Virus record (IMG/VR): IMGVR_UViG_3300025294_000027
Span: 1 to 23,511 of that record
Source of the DNA: a virus
DNA length: 23,511 nt
Direction: 5' to 3' (one strand)
Below, piece by piece: positions 1 to 6,275 of this stretch. Each line of letters opens with the position of its first letter. The stretch's first letter is position 1. The position numbers were made by a program, and so were the translations under genes. The notes below the pieces were generated by a model. The model had not been told where the DNA came from and searched no databases. It saw nothing but the letters and a program-made list of their open reading frames with translations.

Positions 1-5
1 GTCAT
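1..5 (-). CDS. Possible start of a leftward gene that leaves the window
   Basis: On the minus strand a strong ribosome site (AGGGGGAG, at 10-17) is followed after four bases by an ATG at 5-3. Only the start codon and one partial codon lie inside the window, so nothing can be said about the product. A short palindrome, agtct-ataaa-agact (36-50), lies upstream and could belong to its control region, but no clear promoter was found. Confidence 0.25.
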
Positions 6-298
6 TCGTCTCCCCCTATCTCACAATTCAGTACAGTCTATAAAAGACTTTCTTAACATCATACTACAAATTGAGACGAAAATCTTTACTTTTCATTGAA
101 AAAATCGCACGTTTCAATTGTATCCCCTTACATTGGTTCGGGTTTACTATCGATCGTCATCTTGATATCGCTAACCTGTATTTTTAGCCTTAAACAGCTT
201 GAAATGTATGTTCATCATCCTACTCATTATGTTTCATGTAGAGCCTATAATTCATACATGATCGTCTAAATATGGACTGCGAACGCAGCTATCTCAAC

Positions 299-318
299 AA
301 AAAAACGCCTTTCGGCGT
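299..318 (-). terminator. Rho-independent terminator, leftward
   Basis: Read on the minus strand: ACGCC-GAAA-GGCGT followed by at least six T. The short stem, closed by a GAAA tetraloop and followed by a T tract, is a classic terminator. It lies downstream of the coding scrap that ends at 361. Confidence 0.8.
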
Positions 319-462
319 CGATTTCATACTGGATTAATGAAATGGGAATACTCCCATCGCTTATGGTGCTCTAATTGTCGGCTCACTTATAACTTCTCCG
401 GCACGTGCACTGATCTGTATTTCAAGAGGCTTTGCAGTGCGGTACTCAACATGTCTGATCTG

Positions 463-487
463 AAAAAATGGAGCCTCTCAGCTCCAT
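463..487 (-). terminator. Rho-independent terminator, leftward
   Basis: Read on the minus strand: ATGGAGC-tgagag-GCTCCAT followed by TTTTTC. The seven-pair stem is perfect. It lies just after the coding scrap that stops at 516. Confidence 0.75.
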
Positions 488-584
488 TCGGTTATTGTTC
501 ATGTTGACGCTCGTCCTACTTGAGTATTTCATCGAAGTCTTTACGGACGGTCAAACCCTTGGGTTCTCATCCCATCATATATAC

Positions 585-607
585 AAAAAAAAACGCCTAT
601 TGGCGTT
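585..607 (-). terminator. Terminator of the tRNA array
   Basis: Read on the minus strand: AACGCC-aata-GGCGTT followed by a run of T. It begins about 12 bases after the CCA end of tRNA-Gly(TCC) and ends the four-gene tRNA transcript. Confidence 0.85.
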
Positions 608-618
608 GGTTTATTAAA

Positions 619-692
619 TGGAGCGGGTGATGGGAATCGAACCCACGCTACCAGCTTGGAAGGCTGGAGTTCTACCATTGAACTACACCCGC
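619..692 (-). tRNA. tRNA-Gly (anticodon TCC)
   Basis: A full cloverleaf can be folded by eye. Acceptor stem GCGGGTG pairs with CACCCGC, the anticodon stem CCAGC/GCTGG encloses CTTCCAA (anticodon TCC), the T loop is TTCGATT, and the CCA end is encoded. It is the last gene of a four-tRNA array read leftward. Confidence 0.97.
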
Positions 693-701
693 AAATTTAA
701 A

Positions 702-778
702 TGGTCGGGATGACACGATTTGAACATGCGACCCCCTGGTCCCAAACCAGGTGCTCTACCAAGCTGAGCTACATCCCG
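702..778 (-). tRNA. tRNA-Pro (anticodon TGG)
   Basis: Acceptor stem CGGGATG pairs with CATCCCG. The anticodon stem CCTGG/CCAGG encloses TTTGGGA (anticodon TGG). The T loop is TTCAAAT and the CCA end is encoded. It lies 9 bases upstream of tRNA-Gly(TCC) in the same transcript. Confidence 0.97.
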
Positions 779-795
779 ATACTGTATTGAAGAAA

Positions 796-872
796 TGGCG
801 CGCCCTGAGAGATTCGAACTCCCGGCCTTTTGATTCGTAGTCAAACGCTCTATCCAGCTGAGCTAAGGGCGC
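796..872 (-). tRNA. tRNA-Arg (anticodon ACG)
   Basis: Acceptor stem GCGCCCT with matching 3' strand, anticodon stem TTTGA/TCAAA enclosing CTACGAA (anticodon ACG, whose A is normally edited to inosine), T loop TTCGAAT, encoded CCA. Second gene of the array. Confidence 0.97.
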
Positions 873-880
873 AAACATAA

Positions 881-955
881 TGGAGCGGACAACGAGATTC
901 GAACTCGCGACCCTCGCCTTGGCAAGGCGATACTCTACCACTGAGCTATGTCCGC
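881..955 (-). tRNA. tRNA-Gly (anticodon GCC)
   Basis: Acceptor stem GCGGACA, anticodon stem TCGCC/GGCGA enclosing TTGCCAA (anticodon GCC), T loop TTCGAAT, encoded CCA. First gene of the array, about 34 bases after the predicted transcription start. Confidence 0.97.
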
Positions 956-996
956 AATTTGCCGTTCAAAACGATATATCAGAAGCGACAAGTAAT

Positions 997-1025
997 AATA
1001 TATCATAAGGGTTCCAGTTATGCAA
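997..1025 (-). promoter_or_regulatory. Sigma-A promoter of the tRNA array
   Basis: On the minus strand TTGCAT (1025-1020) is separated by exactly 17 bases from TATATT (1002-997). The matches to TTGACA and TATAAT, the ideal spacing and the position just upstream of the first tRNA make this a good housekeeping promoter. Confidence 0.8.
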
Positions 1026-1113
1026 CCCCTATTTCGAAAAAAACTAAAAAAAACTGAAAAACCTTGCTGTTGAGCTACTGCAGACTCAAAGATGCCTGTT
1101 CTAGGACGCCTCA

Positions 1114-1230
1114 TCACAGCGCATAACAGATATTATCATGCACTAGCTCCATCAGTTTTCTACGTTCCCCGTCCCCTCTGAGCATTTCACCAGGCCGCCA
1201 TAGTGGGAATGCAATCGTTATTCCAGTCAT
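1114..1230 (-). CDS. Possible small protein, 38 aa, unknown
   Basis: The frame begins MTGITIAFPLWRPGE and ends NICYAL-stop. An AGGGGG ribosome-like site lies only about four bases before the ATG, which is tight. There are no membrane segments or known motifs. The 8-bp-arm palindrome at 1318-1336 lies about 90 bases upstream and might be a regulatory site. I do not recognise the product, and it may be a chance frame. Confidence 0.25.
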   Translation of the reverse strand: MTGITIAFPLWRPGEMLRGDGERRKLMELVHDNICYAL

Positions 1231-2144
1231 ACGTCCCCCTATTCGCTCTAGATGGGTTTGAGACGCTTACGTTCCAAATCCCCTCTATAAGCGTTTAAAA
1301 GGGCTCTTACAGGCTCCTGAGCTTATCCTAAGCTCAATTCCACCTATCCTCCACACAATAAGTTAATAAACCTGGACGCGTAGTGAGACCTACAATCAAT
1401 ATTAGATCATTTAGTTATCTAAATAAACAAACAGCTTAACGATAAAAGGCCTGTTCGAATAATGAATCAATCGCTTCGGTATAAAATGAATTATTACCAG
1501 TCAAAGGTGGTGTATTATTTAGAAGATGTAATGATTAGGATGATGATTGTCTTGAATCATCGATCAATTCGTTTCTTCAAATCATAACCTTCGGAATATT
1601 GTTTAGAATCATCATTTCAAGAAATGCAGCATTCAGCTTTAGCAGATCAATAAGCCCACAACTCAGAATTAGCCGATTGAAAGAACGTTAAGCTTTTCAA
1701 TTTATGCAATCATTATTCCTCTAGAGTATAGCTTTCAGCACTCGTCCTATGCTGTGTGACGGTGTGTATAGGCGATACATACCCAGATAACCTAGAGACT
1801 ATTCTTATAGAAATGATACATACCTCATGCCGCTTATTAAACCTGCGTAAAACATAACCCTCTAAGAATGAACAGTTTCAAATGAGCGCTGTTTATGGGC
1901 TAAAATAAGTACAAGTGAGGACCGAAAGATGATAGAAGGAAACAAAGAAACGCTAACCAGGATAGTGGGTAAGTCGTTTGGGGGTGTCCGGAAAACATTG
2001 AGGGCATAGGAGAGGAAATTGGGAGAATGTCTGCAATACGTGTTTGCAAGCATTTAGTAAGCAGTAACCAATTCATTAAACAATGATGTCCGAATCTACG
2101 GACGAAGAATATCGAAATAGTTAAACCCACCTTTTTTAAATAGC

Positions 2145-2170
2145 AAAAAACCCTTGTCCGACAAGGGTTT
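2145..2170 (-). terminator. Original terminator of the tRNA-Leu gene
   Basis: On the minus strand CCCTTGT-cgg-ACAAGGG is followed by TTTTTT. It begins just after the CCA end of the tRNA-Leu remnant. The host-side 3' flank of that tRNA gene is therefore preserved, while the 5' half is lost on the right. Confidence 0.85.
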
Positions 2171-2177
2171 AATGATA

Positions 2178-2234
2178 TGGTGCGCGTAGAGGGACTTGAA
2201 CCCCCACGCCAAAGGCGCTAGATCCTAAGTCTAG
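2178..2234 (-). other. 3' half of tRNA-Leu (TAG): probable prophage attL scar
   Basis: Read on the minus strand this is a perfect 3' half of a leucine tRNA: anticodon arm CTAGA-CTTAGGA-TCTAG (anticodon TAG), long variable arm, T arm with TTCAAGT, acceptor 3' strand and CCA. Upstream of the anticodon stem the match stops abruptly. There is no D arm and no acceptor 5' strand. Phages that use tRNA genes leave such a partial copy at one end and rebuild the intact gene at the other. With the 3' flank and terminator on the left, the integrated element must lie to the right. The intact tRNA-Leu is expected at its far end, outside the window. Confidence 0.8.
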
Positions 2235-2326
2235 GGGATCTGTTTCACTCGTTTGGCCTAAGTATTGATATATAAGGATTTATTGGTTATCCACAGGGTT
2301 TTGTTCCTCTCTGTTTTGCCCTGTTC

Positions 2327-2354
2327 GTTAGCAAGTCCGTTAGCATGGTTAGCA
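2327..2354. repeat. Three direct GTTAGCA repeats near attL
   Basis: GTTAGCA occurs at 2327-2333, 2339-2345 and 2348-2354, all in the same orientation and about 95-120 bases inside the predicted attL core. Lambda-type integrases bind short direct repeats of this sort (arm sites) at this distance from the core. That reading is inference from position. Confidence 0.45.
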
Positions 2355-2467
2355 ACTCATTCAAGCTGGTAAATCGTGTTTCTTCCTATATAATGTGTTC
2401 AAAAAGTGTATGCAAAAATTGTATCTAATTTATGTTAAGAAGTAAAGCCGACCTACGAAAACTAAAG

Positions 2468-2500
2468 AAGCTGACGCCGGTTGAGTACCGACGCCAGCTT
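2468..2500. terminator. Imperfect hairpin, possible leftward terminator
   Basis: The arms aagctgacgccgg and ccgacgccagctt pair along 13 positions with two mismatches around a seven-base loop. On the minus strand the stem is followed by a T-rich but broken tail (CTTTAGTTTTC). It would end transcription from the leftward gene at 2804-3256. On the plus strand a T run starts only about 15 bases later. Confidence 0.4.
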
Positions 2501-2803
2501 GCTGCCTAGGGTCTCTTTTTAATGTCTATAAAATGGGGTCTTGACCACCTGTGAAGTGTCTTAAAACGGGCATTTTGATTTTTACATGTTCTCTGTAAAA
2601 AGTTATTGGCTCAATGTACCTACTACAAGGGTGTATTATCGACATTGAAATGAAAGGAACCCAGAACTGGCAACCATTCCAGCGATTTATGCAGCGACAG
2701 CAGTCGTCGATTGCCCAAATTATATCCGGAGCCACCTGTCGTCACGGCCCCGGTTGTTTTTACCTAGCACTGCTTTTCAAGTGGATTCCGGTACGGCTGA
2801 CCT

Positions 2804-3256
2804 CTACTGCGGATGCCCGCCGTCGCCAGCTCCAGCATCGCCACCTCCACTTCCGCCTCCACCGGGGCTCACTGGAGGGCGCGTAGGTCCCCCTCCCCCA
2901 ACAGAACCGCAGGTCGCACTCATTAAAAATCGTTGTCCCCGCTTGTTAAGAGCTTCACCCGCTCTTACTTTTTCATTCAACGCTTCTTTCAATAAATCAA
3001 CCATGTAAGCAAATACCTGTATTTGGGCGTGTCCCCTTTCTTCAAAATGCAATAATACATCGTCCCAAAGATTGTTTTCTGCTATGGCCTTCATGACGAA
3101 TATGAATCTTTTAGCGGAAACAGTGTTCACTTCGCCATTGGGCACATTTAGCCCTTCGACACTGGGTATGTATGGTTGGGTTGGTTGAAATCTCTCAAGT
3201 ACTAGATCAGGTACGGGTGGGGCAAAATTCCTTTCACCTGTGATTTGTTCAGACAT
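2804..3256 (-). CDS. Hypothetical protein with Gly-rich C-terminal tail, 150 aa
   Basis: A strong ribosome site (AAAGGAGG) precedes the ATG. Residues 1-40 are proline-rich and look extended. Residues about 45-110 look helical (AKRFIFVMKAIAENNLWDD, then MVDLLKEALNEKV). From about 118 the protein turns into a low-complexity Gly/Pro/Asp tail (GGGG, GGGGSGGGDAGAGDGG). There is no signal peptide and no membrane helix. I do not recognise the family. It is the first gene inside the predicted attL and is read toward the attachment site, divergently from 3508-3711. The GC-rich Gly tail contrasts with the AT-rich body, which suggests repeat expansion or a frameshifted end. Confidence 0.65.
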   Translation of the reverse strand: MSEQITGERNFAPPVPDLVLERFQPTQPYIPSVEGLNVPNGEVNTVSAKRFIFVMKAIAENNLWDDVLLHFEERGHAQIQVFAYMVDLLKEALNEKVRAGEALNKRGQRFLMSATCGSVGGGGPTRPPVSPGGGGSGGGDAGAGDGGHPQ

Positions 3257-3507
3257 TTTTGTAAATCCTCCTTTGTTTTATCTGATAACACTCAATGTCA
3301 TCATTTACTGAAAGTTTAAAAATTATGATTTAAATGTAATTAACTGCTATGAAGCGATATGTAGGGCTTGCTGAACAATTCATTAGCTGAAAAATCAGAG
3401 CAGGGCGGTGGAACAGGGATTCAGAGATTACTGAAGAAATGGAGCAAGAGGCTCAAATACGGTATGAAGCATTTCTGGATGATCTGAAACGAAATAAAGG
3501 AGCAGAG

Positions 3508-3711
3508 ATGTCATGGTCTGATGCTGTAGCTTGTATAGAAAAGGGGAAAGCAGTAGCTAGTGGCCACTGGAAGTTGCAATGTGATAAGCGTGGAGAGATA
3601 CGGGTCGGAAGACTTAGTTTGGATTGCCAATATAGCTGGTCAAGTTCGCCGATTATCCCGCCCATTCTTCTTACGCTCATGTGGCATGAAGTGGATAAAT
3701 CAGATATATAG
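3508..3711 (+). CDS. Small protein, N-terminus like Tad2/DUF2829 (tentative), 67 aa
   Basis: A good ribosome site (AAAGGAG, 3496-3502) lies five bases before the ATG at 3508. The frame is also open upstream to an ATG at 3439, which would give 90 aa but has no ribosome site. The start MSWSDAVACIEKGKAVASGHW follows the pattern of DUF2829 proteins (M-aromatic-x-x-A...-hydrophobic-K-x-GK-x-V...W). In phages some members of that family are Tad2 proteins that sequester the Thoeris signal. The rest of the sequence is a poorer match, although the C-terminus again has the order W-S-S...W-x-E-V. The resemblance is by eye over about 20 residues, so this may be a decayed or unrelated gene. A terminator of the GAGCCG family lies 86 bases downstream. 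Confidence 0.4.
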   Translation: MSWSDAVACIEKGKAVASGHWKLQCDKRGEIRVGRLSLDCQYSWSSSPIIPPILLTLMWHEVDKSDI

Positions 3712-3796
3712 AAGAGCTGCTACGCACCATGTCAAACAGCGTAACTGGGCAAAGGCTAGATTGCTCGGAGCCCTGTTTTTGTGGACTTCGCTGTAT

Positions 3797-3828
3797 AAAG
3801 CCGTGGGATCTAATCCTCGGCTTTTTTT
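3797..3828 (+). terminator. GAGCCG-family terminator 1
   Basis: AAAGCCG-t-GGAT-ctaa... pairs with ATCC-t-CGGCTTT and is followed by more T. It ends the unit that holds 3508-3711. Five similar hairpins follow before 8950. Confidence 0.85.
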
Positions 3829-3866
3829 CTTTCCAATCTATATTTCGCACTCATCTGAAATACGCC

Positions 3867-3895
3867 CTGTCATTCATACCTATGTGCAATATAAT
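3867..3895 (+). promoter_or_regulatory. Sigma-A promoter of the 3929 gene
   Basis: CTGTCA (3867-3872), a 17-base spacer and a perfect TATAAT (3890-3895). Transcription would start near 3902, ten bases before the AAGGAG ribosome site. Confidence 0.7.
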
Positions 3896-3928
3896 ATCTT
3901 ATCTTAATATGTTAAGGAGAGAACACAA

Positions 3929-4555
3929 GTGTCGGTCTTTTTTCGAAAAAGAACTGTTAGTAACCAGAATGTATTTGTAGCACCAGATCGTGCTACAGCA
4001 GTTGGTTTGGCACTTGATGCAGGTTTAGGAGCGCCTGGCAACGGTACAATAGTGGATCAAATTCCCGTCGTTTGGCCTAAATTGAGCAGCTACATCAATG
4101 ACGATGTTTTTCTACCGGATGAGCCCGAATATTTATGGGACTCATCTATTTCAGATGGGCAAAGTAGAGGGTTTGCGGTTGTGTGTGATTCTTTCAATCA
4201 CACATTTCCTGTACAGGTACTCACTAGCCTAACTGTTTTTACTGATAATGCACACGAAGCCGTAATCGAAATATATAATACTGTGGATCCTATACCTGCT
4301 CTTGTTGCATCAATAAGTCCATACCCACCACCGCTGATTGACGGGAACATGGATCCAGTCAAGGGATATACTGAAGTCCAACCTTACAATTGGCAAACCA
4401 TTCGTTACTTTTCAAATTTTTCACCACTGCTTCCTCAAAACAATAATTATAGTGTAGTAGTTTCCTTTCGGGCAGTGAACTATAATGTTTTTCCACCATT
4501 TTCAGCTAACCCTGCGGGATTAGCATTTGTACTTGATTCATATAGGATTGTATAA
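3929..4555 (+). CDS. Hypothetical protein, 208 aa
   Basis: The start is GTG at 3929, chosen because AAGGAG lies at about 3914-3919 and a sigma-A promoter is just upstream. There is no signal peptide and no membrane helix. The first 25 residues are basic (FFRKRTVSNQN). The remainder alternates hydrophobic and polar residues, with many Pro, Asn and Tyr, as in a compact all-beta fold (VCDSFNHTFPVQVLTSLTV, then AVIEIYNTV and YSVVVSFRAVNYNV). I do not recognise the family. The gene stands alone with its own promoter and terminator (4641-4688), like a moron cassette. A structural or adhesive role is possible but unproven. Confidence 0.75.
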   Translation: MSVFFRKRTVSNQNVFVAPDRATAVGLALDAGLGAPGNGTIVDQIPVVWPKLSSYINDDVFLPDEPEYLWDSSISDGQSRGFAVVCDSFNHTFPVQVLTSLTVFTDNAHEAVIEIYNTVDPIPALVASISPYPPPLIDGNMDPVKGYTEVQPYNWQTIRYFSNFSPLLPQNNNYSVVVSFRAVNYNVFPPFSANPAGLAFVLDSYRIV

Positions 4556-4640
4556 GTAGAACGGGTCACAATTTACTGTTCAGAGCTAATTCGAAATGCC
4601 GAGGATAAAGCTACCGCCGATTACTTACTACAGCTCCACG

Positions 4641-4688
4641 ATAACGAAAAAGAGCCGAGGGATGTTTCCTGCGGCTCTTTTTCGTTAT
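4641..4688 (+). terminator. GAGCCG-family terminator 2, with a 17-bp stem
   Basis: ATAACGAAAAAGAGCCG pairs perfectly with CGGCTCTTTTTCGTTAT around an AGGGATGTTTCCTG interior. It works in both orientations because A and T runs flank the stem. It ends the unit of the 3929 gene. Confidence 0.9.
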
Positions 4689-4710
4689 ATAAAAGCACAT
4701 GTTCATTATC

Positions 4711-4752
4711 AAAACAAAAAATAACCTGCCGCTATGACAGTTTTTTTGTTTT
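4711..4752. terminator. Second, AT-rich hairpin behind terminator 2
   Basis: AAAACAAAAAA pairs with TTTTTTGTTTT, with an inner CTG/CAG pair. It lies 22 bases after terminator 2. The inner text aaaaaataacctgcc resembles the hairpin at 6362-6392. It may be a backup terminator or the decayed end of a lost cassette. From here to 4849 I see no confident promoter, although one must exist for the next gene. Confidence 0.45.
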
Positions 4753-4849
4753 AGCAGAGCCTCCATTTACTGTCCTTAAGGCTGGTAATGCACATTTTTA
4801 AATATGGGCAATAGTATGAATAATAAATCATGCGAAAGAAGGTCATTTA

Positions 4850-5443
4850 ATGAATTACTTCGTTCAATCCTACCCTCAAAATTTCACTTCACATCCAAAC
4901 AATTGGGCTACATTACCCCAGTGGGCTATAAGAGATATTCAAAATTTTAATACCTCCTCCTACACTCATTCCGACCTATTCAACTGTTGGTTTACACCAA
5001 ATGAGACTGTTGCCTTTGCTGCAGGCAATCTGCATAACAATATTTTCAAAAAACTTAAGCCAGAGGTAGACGAGTACAAAGCTGATAATTATCACTTCAT
5101 ACAAAAAAAACTAAATCTACTCTATAATAATCAACAAATATCACAATTTGAATTAAATACACTTTACAAAATCGTTGATTTACTTCGCTCCTCTCCTACC
5201 CCAGACACTTTAAGTCAAATATCCCAGCTGCATCAGAACATTCTTGATGCAAATGGAACACCTTCAGCTGCAGCTCTTTCGGGTATCGCAGCAAGTAGTG
5301 CCAAACTTGATTCTGGCATCATATCCTCGGTTTGGGGAAGGGTCAATGCTGATATTGCGGGTTTTCTTATCGGGCTGTCAAACGGGGTTCCTCTCCCAGG
5401 TTCGATAGTGGTAGGGGCAATTTTTTCTTTGTTGGCTTCTTAA
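4850..5443 (+). CDS. Hypothetical protein with hydrophobic Gly-rich C-terminus, 197 aa
   Basis: The ATG follows a GAAAGAAGG ribosome site. Residues 1-60 are rich in Asn, Trp and aromatic residues. Residues 60-135 look like charged helices (FKKLKPEVDEYKADN, LNTLYKIVDLL). Residues 138-197 become hydrophobic and rich in small residues (AAALSGIAASSAK, then NADIAGFLIGLSNG-PLPGSIVVGAIFSLLAS), which could insert in or cross a membrane. There is no signal peptide. The protein at 5703-6275, on the other strand, shares length, layout and short motifs (NNxQIxQ in the middle, a G/A stretch with xxPG near the end), so the two may be distant paralogues. The layout recalls pore-forming toxins or bacteriocins, but I cannot assign a family. 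Confidence 0.75.
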   Translation: MNYFVQSYPQNFTSHPNNWATLPQWAIRDIQNFNTSSYTHSDLFNCWFTPNETVAFAAGNLHNNIFKKLKPEVDEYKADNYHFIQKKLNLLYNNQQISQFELNTLYKIVDLLRSSPTPDTLSQISQLHQNILDANGTPSAAALSGIAASSAKLDSGIISSVWGRVNADIAGFLIGLSNGVPLPGSIVVGAIFSLLAS

Positions 5444-5637
5444 GTTTTCCCAGTATGAAGGCCTTAAGGAACAAATCCCACTGGCTCTTCTTCCTTGCAG
5501 CTATCAAAAAATAAGCTGCCTCGTCGTAAAAGCTAGTCGCCTCGAATTCATCGGTTCATGTCAATGTTCGAAAAATTGTAATCGACTGTATCGTCTCGTT
5601 TTTAACCACAGTTAAACACTCCAAACCATATAAATAT

Positions 5638-5672
5638 AAAAGAGCCGTGGGATTCTTTCCTACGGCTCTTAT
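5638..5672. terminator. GAGCCG-family terminator 3, bidirectional
   Basis: AAAAGAGCCGT-gggattctttccta-ACGGCTCTT lies between two converging genes. On the minus strand the tail is TTTTATATTT, so it serves the 5703-6275 gene best. On the plus strand it sits about 200 bases past the 4850 gene. The 5444-5637 stretch holds only a small gcagct/agctgc hairpin near 5496. Confidence 0.8.
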
Positions 5673-5702
5673 GCATTCAATTACATATGATTTGTTGTCA
5701 GT

Positions 5703-6275
5703 CTATTGTTTATCGGGATATATTCTATGGCAAACTGCTCCTGCAATCTCTGGGGCTTGTTCTTTGATGTATTCCGCCAAAGCTGCAGACGCAAGAGCTC
5801 CTGGGATATCACCAGTAGCAGTATTTGCGGCGGCGGATCCAGTGCCAAAGTAAACAGCACTTCCGGCAACCGCATTTTTTACGAAAACAACGCAATCTCC
5901 ATAGTTCCCTTCTGCTCCTTCCTTTTCAGCGTATATTTGACCTGATAATTCGCCTAACTCATGAATTTGTGCGATTTGATCATTATTCTCTATCTTTGGC
6001 AATATTTTTCGAAGGTCATCACTAAAACCGTGAAATATTGGATCAATATGTGGCGACAAGAGATTATCAACTTTTTTATTTAATACAGCATTAGCTAGAA
6101 AAGGGTTTAACACATTTTCCTTGTCTGCGATTTCATTTAAAGTATCTCTAACCGATTTCCCCTGTTTCTCAATTTGGTCATAAATTTTACCTATTTCATC
6201 TTTAACCTCTTTACATAATTCCGGAACTACTTTACAAGGATCTAAACGGTTTCTTGCATCATCGATTAAATTCAT
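5703..6275 (-). CDS. Hypothetical protein, partner-like to 4850-5443, 190 aa
   Basis: I start at the ATG at 6275, seven bases after AAGGAGG. The ATG at 6281 is only one base from that site and would be too close. The protein has an early Cys pair (PCKVVPELCKE), helical and charged residues to about 120 (KIYDQIEKQGKSVRDTLNEI, KILPKIENNDQIAQIHELG), then a small-residue hydrophobic stretch (VKNAVAGSAVYFGTGSAAA, IPGALASAALAEYI) and a last Cys. The layout and the NN-QI-Q motif match the converging gene at 4850. There is no signal peptide. The hydrophobic glycine/alanine stretch could insert in membranes. The function is unknown, and an effector or immunity-type pair is only a guess. Confidence 0.75.
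   Translation of the reverse strand: MNLIDDARNRLDPCKVVPELCKEVKDEIGKIYDQIEKQGKSVRDTLNEIADKENVLNPFLANAVLNKKVDNLLSPHIDPIFHGFSDDLRKILPKIENNDQIAQIHELGELSGQIYAEKEGAEGNYGDCVVFVKNAVAGSAVYFGTGSAAANTATGDIPGALASAALAEYIKEQAPEIAGAVCHRIYPDKQ

Larger units (their letters stand above)
1..618. other. Mostly non-coding host DNA with coding scraps and terminators
   Basis: No full gene is visible. On the minus strand there are two short open stretches that end in stops and look like the tails of lost genes. One runs about 563-516 and ends ...RKDFDEILK-stop. The other is open from 477 to 361 and ends ...GEVISEPTIRAP-stop. Neither has a start codon with a ribosome site. Each is followed on the minus strand by a terminator hairpin (463-487 and 299-318), which fits remnants of small genes whose 5' parts have decayed. 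The rest shows nothing I can name. Confidence 0.4.
956..2177. other. Host intergenic stretch without a convincing gene
   Basis: Apart from the tRNA promoter and the tRNA-Leu terminator, about 1.2 kb carries no gene I can support. Open frames here are short and have poor ribosome sites. One perfect palindrome, tgagctta-tcc-taagctca, lies at 1318-1336. Peptide-size frames with tolerable ribosome sites are at 1114-1230 (minus) and about 1930-2009 (plus, 26 aa). The base composition is mixed and the stretch may be decayed mobile DNA next to an integration hotspot. Confidence 0.4.
2235..2803. other. Phage-end intergenic region next to attL
   Basis: I see no supported gene. The stretch holds a perfect DnaA-box-like nonamer (TTATCCACA, 2287-2295), three GTTAGCA repeats (2327-2354) and a hairpin (2468-2500). 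Open frames at 2526-2735 (minus) and 2614-2886 (plus) have no ribosome site and overlap each other, so I treat them as chance frames. No integrase is here, so it is probably at the other end of the element. Confidence 0.45.

Noticed and set aside
756-1117. Leftward open frames over the tRNA genes
   Set aside because: They run through four perfect tRNA cloverleaves and the tRNA promoter; they are by-products of the tRNA sequence.
1862-2130. Leftward frames of 63 and 76 aa
   Set aside because: No ribosome site, overlapping frames and no recognisable motif. A plus-strand 26-aa peptide frame at about 1930-2009 has a tolerable ribosome site but nothing else in its favour.
2287-2295. Replication origin suggested by a DnaA-box-like nonamer
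   Set aside because: Only a single box is present, with no cluster and no DnaA or phage replication gene nearby.
2526-2886. Opposed frames between the attL region and the 2804-3256 gene
   Set aside because: Neither strand has a ribosome site and the two frames overlap each other; the 2754-3008 plus-strand frame is the mirror of the Gly-rich tail.
3560-3980. Longer plus-strand frames that overlap the 3508 gene and terminator 1
   Set aside because: They run through a strong terminator and the promoter of the next gene and have no ribosome site.
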